Position numbers and translations under genes: made by a program. From a virus: a stretch of 33,431 bases of DNA. The DNA is taken from positions 1-33,431 of IMG/VR virus record IMGVR_UViG_3300023084_000075; one strand, 5' to 3'. The notes under the pieces are model-generated. The model did no database searches. It saw only the letters and a program-made list of their open reading frames with translations, and was not told the DNA's origin. Of the stretch, positions 24,274 to 30,959 are shown one piece after another; within the stretch, counting starts at the first letter, position 1, and each line of letters begins with the position of its first letter.

Positions 24274-24281
24274 TATTTATA
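24274..24281 (-). promoter_or_regulatory. Late promoter TATAAATA for the 757-aa gene and gp20
   Basis: Perfect T4 late consensus on the minus strand, 60 bases before the ATG at 24213. It also directly precedes the gp26 Shine-Dalgarno on the other strand, so each transcript begins upstream of and runs through the other promoter. Confidence 0.7.
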
Positions 24282-24294
24282 GAGGATAACAACC

Positions 24295-25155
24295 ATGGAT
24301 AATCAAAGCGTTTTAAGCAAATACAAACGTCAACCAAAAATTTATCTTGCTTTGCCCAGCAAAGGCAAGTACTATGATGTTAATCCTATGGAAAAAAGCG
24401 GTAGTGGTGAACTTCCAATTTACAGCATGACAGCACGTGATGAGTTGGAACTAAAGACTCCAGATGCACTCATGAACGGTGAAGCAACCACAAAAGTAAT
24501 TAAGAGTTGTTGTCCACTAATCGATGATCCATGGAAAATGCCTAACATCGACCTAGATGCTGTTCTAATTGCAATTAGAATTGCTACATACGGTGAAAAA
24601 ATGGAAATGGAAATTCCTATTCCAGGATTAAAAGAACCCGAAACTGCAACATACTCCATTGATCTAAGACAGATTCTTGATAGCCTAAACAATTTAGTTT
24701 GGGAAGAAGAGTTAGTTGTAGGAGATTTAACATTTACTGTTAAACCAATTAGTTACAAGCAAGGAACTGATTTCTATCAATCAACATACGAACAACAGCG
24801 TATTGCTAATATTCTTTCAAATGAAAAAATTTCAGATGAAGAAAAAATGCAAGCATTTAGAGAAGCCTTTAAAAAACTAAGTCAAACAACATTAGAAATT
24901 GTTTGTGCTCACGTTACGGAAATTAAAACACCCGAAGGTATTGAAACTAATCCTAAAGCAATTAGAGATTTCTTTGATAACACCGACAAAGAAACGTTTG
25001 TTGCTGTTAGTGAATTTGTTGATAAAAATCGCAAAGCATGGCAGATTCAATCAAAAACATTTCAAGTAGAACAGGAGTTACAAGACAAAGGTGCTCCGCC
25101 AACGGTTGAGGTTCCATTGCTTTTTGATCAATCAAATTTTTTCGCATCAAGGTAG
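24295..25155 (+). CDS. gp26: Baseplate hub protein gp26 (T4_baseplate family), 286 aa
   Basis: Resembles the gp26/gp51 family of T4 hub-assembly proteins: an N-terminal YKRQPKIYLALPSKGKYYDV, then PIYSMTARDELELKTPDALM and VIKSCCPLIDDPWKMPNIDL, and a helical C-terminal half. T4 gp26 is 208 aa, so this is a longer form. The start has GAGG 7 bases upstream. Near the 3' end the reading frame crosses AAATTTTTTC (25134-25143), which has two canonical -1 slippery heptamers, and stops at TAG 25153-25155, while a startless ORF continues in the -1 frame to 25373. Without slippage the product ends in FFASR. It is transcribed opposite to its functional neighbours. Confidence 0.8.
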   Translation: MDNQSVLSKYKRQPKIYLALPSKGKYYDVNPMEKSGSGELPIYSMTARDELELKTPDALMNGEATTKVIKSCCPLIDDPWKMPNIDLDAVLIAIRIATYGEKMEMEIPIPGLKEPETATYSIDLRQILDSLNNLVWEEELVVGDLTFTVKPISYKQGTDFYQSTYEQQRIANILSNEKISDEEKMQAFREAFKKLSQTTLEIVCAHVTEIKTPEGIETNPKAIRDFFDNTDKETFVAVSEFVDKNRKAWQIQSKTFQVEQELQDKGAPPTVEVPLLFDQSNFFASR

Positions 25156-25373
25156 CGACTCTCTCGATTTCTGAAATCGAAGAACTTGTAAAGGATCTAG
25201 AAAAACAAACCTCGGTTGTTCTAGAAGAGTTGGTTACCTTGTGTTGGTACATGAGGGGAGGCCTACAGTTGCGAGATGCTTATGATACCACATACGAAGA
25301 ACGTCAAAAAATAGGTAAACTGGTTGAAAGAAATATGGAAACAACCAAAAAAACTGGAATTAATTTTATTTAG
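25128..25373 (+). CDS. -1 frame extension of gp26, likely made by ribosomal frameshift
   Basis: An open frame one base back from gp26, opening after a TGA at 25125-25127 and ending at TAG 25371-25373. It has no ATG in its first half; the first is at WYMRGG. After a slip in the heptamer A-AAT-TTT or T-TTT-TTC the fusion would read on as FRIKVATLSISEIEELVKDL, followed by a Trp/Arg/Glu-rich helical part (CWYMRGGLQLRDAYDTTYEE, then RQKIGKLVERNMETTKK). Small helical domains of this kind follow the frameshift in tape-measure chaperones of other tailed phages (G/GT of lambda type). The frame fills all space up to the convergent gene, overlapping its stop by three bases. Coding is well supported; the frameshift mechanism is inference. 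Confidence 0.65.
   Translation, partial: SIKFFRIKVATLSISEIEELVKDLEKQTSVVLEELVTLCWYMRGGLQLRDAYDTTYEERQKIGKLVERNMETTKKTGINFI
25134..25143 (+). promoter_or_regulatory. Candidate -1 frameshift slippery site
   Basis: The sequence AAATTTTTTC contains two overlapping X-XXY-YYZ heptamers in the gp26 frame: A-AAT-TTT (25134-25140) and T-TTT-TTC (25137-25143). Both allow re-pairing after a -1 slip. The 0-frame stop follows 9 bases later. A stable downstream stem was not identified by eye. Confidence 0.6.
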
Positions 25374-25912
25374 GATTTTTTCATCATCTTTGCAAGTTGC
25401 AACAGTCTTGTTCTTCCCTGCTGTGATTGCAAAGCGGCTTCAATTGTGTTAATAATAGGAGCCAGTGATGCTAGTTCTCTTTGATTTAGCGGCTTACCAT
25501 CCTGTATTTTGTTAATGCCTCTAACAGCAAGTTCAGGATTTTCAATTCCCATTTCCTTGCTCATAAAACGCAAACCGCCCTTGGTTTTTGCATCTCCTTG
25601 TGCATCCTTTGAACCCTTATCGTCGGATCCTTTACCGCTTAGTTTATCCTTGATTGCCTGACCAATGTCAGTATTGCCCTTGGCAATATCTCCAAGTTTA
25701 TCCAACTTGGTCTGTGTACCGCCAAATCCTTTTTGAAATCCTTTGATGAAACCGTCGCTTTTGCCCCAGTCTTTTTTCTTTGTGATTACATTAGGTTGTT
25801 CTTTAGCAAAAAATGTCTGCCGTATTGCTTCCGCTTCCTGCGGAGTAGGCTCGTTGCCAGCAATTTCAACTTCTTTAACACCGTCTGGTGTTTCTACTTT
25901 AATAACTGCCAT
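25370..25912 (-). CDS. Hypothetical protein, possibly virion-internal, 180 aa
   Basis: Not recognised by function. The N-terminal part has a short beta pattern (VIKVETPDGVKEVEIAGNEP) followed by TPQEAEAIRQTFFAKEQ. Then comes a low-complexity K/G/D-rich linker (about residues 75-115, with DKGSKDAQGDAKTKGGLRF) and a helical end (REASLAP-like region, QSQQGRTRLLQLAKMMKK). The start overlaps the stop of the 234-aa gene (TAATG), so both are in one unit from the late promoter at 26635. Basic flexible linkers and co-expression with structural genes suggest a DNA-contacting or injected internal protein, which is inference only. Confidence 0.5.
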   Translation of the reverse strand: MAVIKVETPDGVKEVEIAGNEPTPQEAEAIRQTFFAKEQPNVITKKKDWGKSDGFIKGFQKGFGGTQTKLDKLGDIAKGNTDIGQAIKDKLSGKGSDDKGSKDAQGDAKTKGGLRFMSKEMGIENPELAVRGINKIQDGKPLNQRELASLAPIINTIEAALQSQQGRTRLLQLAKMMKKS

Positions 25913-26616
25913 TATTGAAACCTATAAATTCCGTCTTGGCCTTGTGCAAGTTTTCCTGTTCCGGCGCCTTTGTTGCCCGCATCCTGTTGCTGTTTTACAT
26001 GGTCTTTGTATCCAGGTGTAAATTTGCCTGGCGCTAGATTTGCTATCTGGTCGTTTTCAAAACTCTTTTTAACAGCAAACATGATAATTTGCTCAACTTC
26101 CTTGTTGCCAATTACCTTTTGTTCTTTGTCTGTTCCAACCACCGGTGCTTCATACATACCAGAGGCTATTTTCTGATTAGGATCGTTGGTTTGTTTTCCT
26201 AGGCTTATGTCCGCAACGTTGTCATCACCACCCTTGTCACCACCAAACATGCCTCCTACCTTTTGACCCAGTTTGGTCATTTTGTCTTTAAGGCTACCAG
26301 GCTGTGTTTGGCTTGCTGTTGCCTGTGCCGCACCCATGCTTTGTTTTAGTTGAGCCATGTTTTTAACCGGAAAACCTTTTCCTTTAAGGAATGCAAGCAG
26401 TCCTTCTTCTGTGGGTTTACCGATTGTGGAGTTTTTGGCAATTGCCATAAATTCTTTATAAACTGCATTTGCTGTGGATTGTACCTGATCGGCCATTTTT
26501 GCTCCGGAAGCACCCGGAACCTTGGAAGCAATTTTTGTAGCCGCCCTTTTAAGCATGCCTACAGGCGCTTCATTAACTTTAGATTCATTTAAAACAGCAA
26601 TTTCATTAATTTTCAT
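25912..26616 (-). CDS. Hypothetical virion-associated protein, 234 aa
   Basis: Begins MKINEIAVLNESKVNEAPVG, a type of N-terminus seen in virion proteins of marine T4-like phages. It is rich in Lys, Ala, Gly and Gln with helices at about residues 25-65 and 85-110, a Gly/Asp-rich linker (GGMFGGDKGGDDNVADISL), and a C-terminal part with VEQIIMFAVKKSFENDQI and a disordered GNKGAGTGKLAQGQDG tail. No enzyme motif. It is the first gene of a two-gene unit with a perfect late promoter and an AGGAG site. A role as internal head protein or assembly factor is possible but not shown. Confidence 0.5.
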   Translation of the reverse strand: MKINEIAVLNESKVNEAPVGMLKRAATKIASKVPGASGAKMADQVQSTANAVYKEFMAIAKNSTIGKPTEEGLLAFLKGKGFPVKNMAQLKQSMGAAQATASQTQPGSLKDKMTKLGQKVGGMFGGDKGGDDNVADISLGKQTNDPNQKIASGMYEAPVVGTDKEQKVIGNKEVEQIIMFAVKKSFENDQIANLAPGKFTPGYKDHVKQQQDAGNKGAGTGKLAQGQDGIYRFQ

Positions 26617-26634
26617 ACCAAATTCTCCTACTGT

Positions 26635-26642
26635 TATTTATA
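26635..26642 (-). promoter_or_regulatory. Late promoter TATAAATA
   Basis: Perfect T4 late consensus on the minus strand, 18 bases before the ATG at 26616, with AGGAGAAT between. It drives the 234-aa and 180-aa genes. Confidence 0.75.
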
Positions 26643-26701
26643 TAATAAGTGTTACACCAACAGAAAACCAAATAGCGTAGTTTAATAGCGATAACTACTA
26701 A

Positions 26702-26709
26702 TCTAAATA
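26702..26709 (+). promoter_or_regulatory. Late-type promoter box TCTAAATA, 5 nt before ATG
   Basis: Plus-strand TCTAAATATTTCTATG. The gap to the start codon is again exactly 5 bases and there is no Shine-Dalgarno, as for the boxes at 15381 and 19961. Confidence 0.5.
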
Positions 26710-26714
26710 TTTCT

Positions 26715-26900
26715 ATGATTACAAAGTATAGAGTAATTGAAAACGGTACACAAGAAATATGCGTTGCAAATTCGCCAGAAGAAGCAAGCACGGTTGTTGC
26801 CTGTTATCAAATGCAAAATCCACACAACACTTATGAGGTTGTTGAATATCAAGAAAGTTCTGTTAAGCCGGGATTTGGAAGAGATCCTGATCTACATTAG
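26715..26900 (+). CDS. Small conserved-looking hypothetical protein, 61 aa
   Basis: A short protein MITKYRVIENGTQEICVANS then PEEASTVVACYQMQNP and TYEVVEYQESSVKPGFGRDP. The beta-alpha-beta pattern (YRVIENG; SPEEAS...ACYQMQ; TYEVVEYQ) resembles small phage proteins with an R-V-x-E-x-G...A...V fold, which supports real coding. No function is known. It stands alone on the plus strand between a minus-strand unit and the hairpin-rich non-coding region. Its stop codon sits in the loop of a 6-bp hairpin CTACAT/ATGTAG (26892-26907). A late-type box lies 5 bases before ATG with no Shine-Dalgarno. Confidence 0.55.
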   Translation: MITKYRVIENGTQEICVANSPEEASTVVACYQMQNPHNTYEVVEYQESSVKPGFGRDPDLH

Positions 26901-27422
26901 TATGTAGTAAGAAGTGAACTGCGTTCACTTGTGTTTATCGCTATCGCTCAAACACCACTTTCTTTTTCTTAATATATAAGAACAATAATTGCGAAGCAAT
27001 TTAGCATCATGTAGATTGTTTCAGTCAGACGGAACCTGCTAAAGGTCCCATCTAATCTTGAACATCATGTGAGTTCGTCACAGCCAAGACTTGGAAGTAG
27101 GTATTTTGTTTATACACCTGTTTGTGGGGCTCTGACCTTTCCCCTACCTACGTCGACATCACGTAAAATTTCTGCTAAAAACCGCTTTGCTACCGCAAGC
27201 CGCTTCGCGGGTCTCTACGCTACCGCCCACTTCGTTCCTTTGTGAGCGTTTTTTCAAACCTAGTGTTTTTGATTGACAGCATTCAATCTACATCAACCAG
27301 TGAGCCCGATTTGTTTGTTGGCTTCCTCCCATTGGGGGTCGATCAATGTGTACGAGTGTCCTTTTCAAGGGTACCTTTTACTCAGCGGTATTTGCAAACT
27401 GGCCCGCCAACCTTGTGTGCTG
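26892..27422 (+). ncRNA. Hairpin-rich non-coding region, candidate structured RNA
   Basis: About 520 bases between convergent genes with no convincing ORF. Visible stems on the plus strand: 26912-26919/26923-26930 (8 bp), 26931-26936/26950-26955 (6 bp), 26987-26992/26996-27001 (6 bp), 27031-27036/27044-27048 (5 bp with one bulge), 27056-27060/27085-27089 enclosing 27068-27072/27078-27082, 27097-27102/27146-27151 enclosing a GGGG/CCCC hairpin, and 27326-27330/27334-27338. The last contains a G-U pair that works only on the plus strand. A 10-bp perfect long-range pairing (27009-27018 with 27284-27293) could close a domain of 285 nt, competing with some local stems. Strand and ends are uncertain. 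It does not read as tRNA, tmRNA or RNase P RNA by eye. A replication origin is an alternative. Confidence 0.4.
27224..27254 (+). terminator. Weak intrinsic terminator inside the non-coding region
   Basis: Imperfect stem CGCCCAC/GTGAGCG (one C-A mismatch) with an 11-base loop, followed by TTTTTT at 27249-27254. It could end a plus-strand transcript, or be an internal hairpin of a longer RNA. Confidence 0.4.
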
Positions 27423-27854
27423 TTATGTGTTGCCTAATTTTTCTAGTGCTTCTTTTAGAACTTTTGAGCCGCCTACTCTTACATTAATAATTCCGTTATA
27501 ATACTCGTCTGTTTCTAATACTCTGCGGTCAAACTGTTCTTTTGCCTCGAGGTAACTCATCAAGCCTCTGCTATTACAGTAGTGGAGAATTTCGCGTGTG
27601 AACTTTTCTGGGCCTAGTGCCTTAACGTCTGCCTGTAAATGATCTGAAGATCCCCAATAGTCTCTCCAATCACTTTCAACTTTGCTTCTTCGTTTGTTTT
27701 TCTTGCCTTTAAGAGGTGGCTTTGTTTTCTTGAATTTTGCTAGTTTTTTGCCTACGTACTTGCGATTGTTGGTAGTGTTTGTTATCAGGTATACAAAACC
27801 TTCGCAATCTGCGGGAAGTTCTTGTACTATTTTGCCCTGATAAGTCCACTCCAT
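27423..27854 (-). CDS. GIY-YIG-like nuclease family protein, 143 aa
   Basis: The N-terminal motif GFVYLITNTTNNRKYVGKK (residues 19-37) matches the GIY...YIG signature in relaxed form (FVY/YVG). Further signs are a very basic stretch (about 40-58), WRDYWGSSDHLQ (63-74) and E103 in SYLEAKEQ, a candidate for the catalytic Glu. The reaction would be cutting of DNA, perhaps at branched or specific sites. It lies directly downstream of gp47, gp46 and a small basic gene in one unit, so a part in recombination or DNA degradation is plausible. A homing endonuclease is less likely because it does not interrupt a gene. The start has only a weak ribosome site. Confidence 0.65.
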   Translation of the reverse strand: MEWTYQGKIVQELPADCEGFVYLITNTTNNRKYVGKKLAKFKKTKPPLKGKKNKRRSKVESDWRDYWGSSDHLQADVKALGPEKFTREILHYCNSRGLMSYLEAKEQFDRRVLETDEYYNGIINVRVGGSKVLKEALEKLGNT

Positions 27855-27872
27855 AGTGATACTTACCGATGC

Positions 27873-28109
27873 CTAATCTTCTATGTCTCGATTCTGGTTT
27901 TGAGCCTTGTTTTCTCGTTTTTGTGCTTTTAGTGCCTTGCGTTTAGCCTGTATTTCGTTGCGCCTTTCGGTCGCTAATTTTCGTATATCACTAAGGATAA
28001 CTCGTGCCTTGCGGCCAGTTTCGTCGAAACCTTTTGCTTCAAATCGTTCTTGTGCGTTATAGTAATCCATCATTGCTTGGACAAGCAATTCATGGGTAGA
28101 CTTAGCCAC
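27873..28109 (-). CDS. Small basic helical protein, 78 aa (GTG start)
   Basis: Not recognised. Helical and basic, with AMMDYYNAQERFEAKGFDET, then GRKARVILSDIRKLATERRN and a Lys/Arg/Gln-rich tail, so nucleic-acid or gp46/47 binding is possible. The start codon is GTG (28107-28109), supported by a GGAGG site 7 bases upstream inside the 3' end of gp46. The two genes overlap by 8 bases, so translation is probably coupled. It belongs to the gp47-gp46 unit. Confidence 0.65.
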   Translation of the reverse strand: MAKSTHELLVQAMMDYYNAQERFEAKGFDETGRKARVILSDIRKLATERRNEIQAKRKALKAQKRENKAQNQNRDIED

Positions 28110-29883
28110 TTACAACCTCCGTGTCGTTGGAGTATGAAGTGAATCCGTTATCCTTAATTACCTTCAAAATGTTATTCACCCTGGAAGATAGTTCATCTTT
28201 GTGCGAAATGAGATATATGTTTTTACCTCGTTCTCTAGCCATCTTTTTAAGTATACCAATTGAACTTTCTACACCAGCGGCATCAAGACCGTTATCGATA
28301 AGTTCATCAATAAACAACAAATTAATGCTCTGATATAGGCTTTCCCAAACATCACGGAACGCCCAACTCATGGATAAAATGAGTCTATTTCGTTCACCTC
28401 TACTGAGGTTATCAAAGTCTAAGTCACGTCCTAGTTCTGTAATTTCCACAGTTAAATCATTCAAAAATATAACCTGATGTGGTAATCCTGTGCGTTCTAG
28501 GTAATATTGTAAACGCTTGTTTAAGAATGCTAAATTTTGATCAATGATACGTTTACGTATAAAACTGTCTTTGCTTGTAAGCAATTTATACAAGAAATCC
28601 ATATGCTCTTTCATTTCTGTTAGTGCATTTATATTTTCCCAACTTACTTCTTGTAGTGCTTGCTCACGAAGTTCTTTCATTTGTTCGGTATATGGATTTA
28701 CTTCTTCTTCTTTTTCAATTTTGCGTTCTTCTAAACTTGCAAGATTGTTTCTATGATTATATGCTTCTTCACTGGTTTCATAAAATGTATTAGGACATCC
28801 ATTAATATCACCAATATCATTTATTTTTTCATTTACAGTTTTAAGTTCTAAAGTAATTCCGTCAATGTATGTTTGACTTTCATTAACATCATTTTGTTTT
28901 TCAGCAAGAATTTTTCCATGTGCTTCGTCATGTAAATCCTGACCACATGTAAAACATTTTTTACCTGCAATATCTTTAAGTTCTTGTTCATATTTTGAAT
29001 GTGTACGTTCAGCACGTAGCAAACTACTTTCTAAACTTGCTTTTTCTTTGTTAAGATTTGTAAGTTCGTTGTTTTTGCTATCCCATTCTTTTTTATCTTT
29101 GTGTGCTTGAATTTCAGCATCAATATCAACAGTGATTAATTGACTAATTGCTTTGGTTGTTCTTGCAATTTCTTCTGCTTGGTTAGCGTCCCATGCTTTT
29201 GATTTAATTTCTAAATTGTCAATTGATTCCTGTACTTTTTTGTTTGCGGTTTCAATACCTTTGATTGTTGCTTCTTCTTCACTAATAGCATCACGTATTT
29301 TTTTCTGTTCTTCTTTTAAACGTTCTGCTTTTTCAGATAAGATGGTGATGCCCAATAACTGCTCAATGATCTCTCGTTGATCGTTGGCTTTTAATGAAAG
29401 GAAAGGCTCTGTGTAGGTATTGAGCGCCACCAAATGCTTGAACATAGTATGAGTCATGTCCAGTAATCGTATAATATCTTCTTGTGTTTTTCGACTATCG
29501 CCTTGCGATTCGTCAACATCATCTGCTGTTACATCAATGTTTTCTTTATAAAATTTAAGTATGTTAGGTTTGCGTCCACGTTCAATTCTGTAGTTTTGAC
29601 CGTCTTTTTCAAATTCAACAGTAACCAACATGCCTTTGCCGTTGGTTTTATTGATTAAATTTTCTCTGCGAATCTTAGTAAGTGCCTCGCCATACAGTGC
29701 ATAACTTAGTGCATTTACAATGGTTGTTTTACCAGTACCGTTACGTGAACCAGCATCGTCACCACCTAAATCTAGGTTTTCTCCTAGCACAAGTGTTAGC
29801 AAGTTTTTATCAAAATCAACAGCCTGGGTTTGATTACCCACACTCATAAAGTTTTTTACTGTTATTGTTTTAATTTTAAACAT
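28102..29883 (-). CDS. gp46: Recombination endonuclease subunit gp46 (SbcC/Rad50-type ATPase), 593 aa
   Basis: Forms with gp47 the complex that resects DNA ends for recombination-dependent replication and host DNA degradation. Walker A is GSRNGTGKTT at residues 45-54. Long coiled coils flank a zinc hook CFTCGQDL at about 310-317. The ABC signature LSRGERNRLILSMSW is at about 490 and Walker B LLFIDELIDNGLD at about 522. The length is close to T4 gp46 (560 aa). Its ATG overlaps the gp47 stop (TAATG), so the two subunits are translationally coupled. Confidence 0.95.
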   Translation of the reverse strand: MFKIKTITVKNFMSVGNQTQAVDFDKNLLTLVLGENLDLGGDDAGSRNGTGKTTIVNALSYALYGEALTKIRRENLINKTNGKGMLVTVEFEKDGQNYRIERGRKPNILKFYKENIDVTADDVDESQGDSRKTQEDIIRLLDMTHTMFKHLVALNTYTEPFLSLKANDQREIIEQLLGITILSEKAERLKEEQKKIRDAISEEEATIKGIETANKKVQESIDNLEIKSKAWDANQAEEIARTTKAISQLITVDIDAEIQAHKDKKEWDSKNNELTNLNKEKASLESSLLRAERTHSKYEQELKDIAGKKCFTCGQDLHDEAHGKILAEKQNDVNESQTYIDGITLELKTVNEKINDIGDINGCPNTFYETSEEAYNHRNNLASLEERKIEKEEEVNPYTEQMKELREQALQEVSWENINALTEMKEHMDFLYKLLTSKDSFIRKRIIDQNLAFLNKRLQYYLERTGLPHQVIFLNDLTVEITELGRDLDFDNLSRGERNRLILSMSWAFRDVWESLYQSINLLFIDELIDNGLDAAGVESSIGILKKMARERGKNIYLISHKDELSSRVNNILKVIKDNGFTSYSNDTEVVSG

Positions 29884-30905
29884 TACAATCCTCGATAGAT
29901 ATCCAACAACAAATTAGGTTTATATGTTGTGCTATCTATTTTTGTTATTTGATCTGTTACAATTTGATCCACCGATTCAAAATCAATCTCACCTGGTTCT
30001 AGTTTATTCATTTCATCATCAGCACTTGTGTCTGGTAACAAACTGATTTCTCTAATGTCGTACTGTGCTGAAAAGTTTTCTTTAATAAAGTTTGCTTCTT
30101 CGTATGAAATATCAATGTCTAGTGTTACTCGCAAATACAAGTTTTTAGGTGCAAGTATTTCTTCCGTTTTATCTAGTAATCTGCTAAGTGGTATAGTTCT
30201 GTATTTTGGACAATCTGGCCAATCGATGAACTCAGGCTCACTTCCCCATTCTAATACCATCATACCACGCTCATCATCCCATGCATCGGCGTAATTGTGT
30301 GGAAAGGCATTACCGATGTAGTAGATGTTTTTGCGTTGTTGACGTTTGTGGAAGTGGCCTGTGAACACCATTTCTTGGTTAGCAAAATCGTCTGCTTTGA
30401 TTTCACCTGTATCAGGCATTTCAACCATAGCATTCATTTTAAAGTTAGGAAGTTCAAAGTGTCCAAACATATATTTGCATTTTAGTTTGGCAACATCTTT
30501 CCATTCTTCTCCTACCAACCACGGAACCAAAGCAACATCGTCTATTACTTGTGGTTCGTTTACCACAGTTATACCCGGTACATGTTTACCAAATACAACA
30601 CTGTGAATCTCACGCTTGTCCTTATAGTACAAGTCATGGTTACCTGGAAAAAAGAAAAACTTATCAAATGCTTTTCCTAGTTTTTCCAAAGAACGCAAAC
30701 TTGCATCCATTGTGGTTAAGTTTAATGCACTTCTGTTATGATGCCAGTCACCTGTAAAGATACCTACATCACAACCTTGTGCTTTTGCTTGTTCAATGTA
30801 CCAATCTACGAATCTTTCGCAGTCGTCATTGTGAATTTTAGAATTACTTTTAAGACCAAAGTGTATATCTGTAAAAACTGCGGCCTTTTTGAATAACTGT
30901 GCCAT
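29883..30905 (-). CDS. gp47: Recombination endonuclease subunit gp47 (SbcD/Mre11-type nuclease), 340 aa
   Basis: Metallophosphoesterase nuclease partner of gp46. Metal-binding motifs in order: D13-x-H15 in TDIHFGLKS, GDWHHNR (residues 52-58), GNHD (88-91) and GHFHKR at about 183-188. The length matches T4 gp47 (339 aa). It is the first gene of the operon gp47, gp46, 78-aa, GIY-YIG, driven by a sigma70-type promoter (TATAAT at 30929-30934) and with AGAGGAAAGG before the ATG. Early or middle expression is expected, unlike the structural genes. Confidence 0.95.
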   Translation of the reverse strand: MAQLFKKAAVFTDIHFGLKSNSKIHNDDCERFVDWYIEQAKAQGCDVGIFTGDWHHNRSALNLTTMDASLRSLEKLGKAFDKFFFFPGNHDLYYKDKREIHSVVFGKHVPGITVVNEPQVIDDVALVPWLVGEEWKDVAKLKCKYMFGHFELPNFKMNAMVEMPDTGEIKADDFANQEMVFTGHFHKRQQRKNIYYIGNAFPHNYADAWDDERGMMVLEWGSEPEFIDWPDCPKYRTIPLSRLLDKTEEILAPKNLYLRVTLDIDISYEEANFIKENFSAQYDIREISLLPDTSADDEMNKLEPGEIDFESVDQIVTDQITKIDSTTYKPNLLLDIYRGL

Positions 30906-30928
30906 GCCTTTCCTCTAATAATCTTAAT

Positions 30929-30958
30929 ATTATACGTTCTTATAGATCAAGAAGTCAA
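30929..30958 (-). promoter_or_regulatory. Sigma70-type promoter of gp47/gp46
   Basis: The minus strand shows TTGACT (30953-30958), an 18-base spacer and TATAAT (30929-30934): 5 of 6 and 6 of 6 matches to the bacterial consensus. It lies in the 54-base gap after gp55. Expected to be read by the host polymerase early in infection. Confidence 0.75.
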
Positions 30959-30959
30959 C

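Noticed and set aside
27020-27160. tRNA or tmRNA
   Set aside because: No 7-bp acceptor stem, no GTTCRA T-loop, no CCA end and no tag-like reading frame were found.
27271-27288. Hairpin GATTGA/TCAATC as a terminator
   Set aside because: The stem is perfect, but no T run follows it on either strand; the T run is on the wrong side.
27242-27487. 81-aa plus-strand ORF in the non-coding region
   Set aside because: Half of it is antisense to the GIY-YIG gene, the rest covers hairpins, and the sequence has no domain-like pattern.
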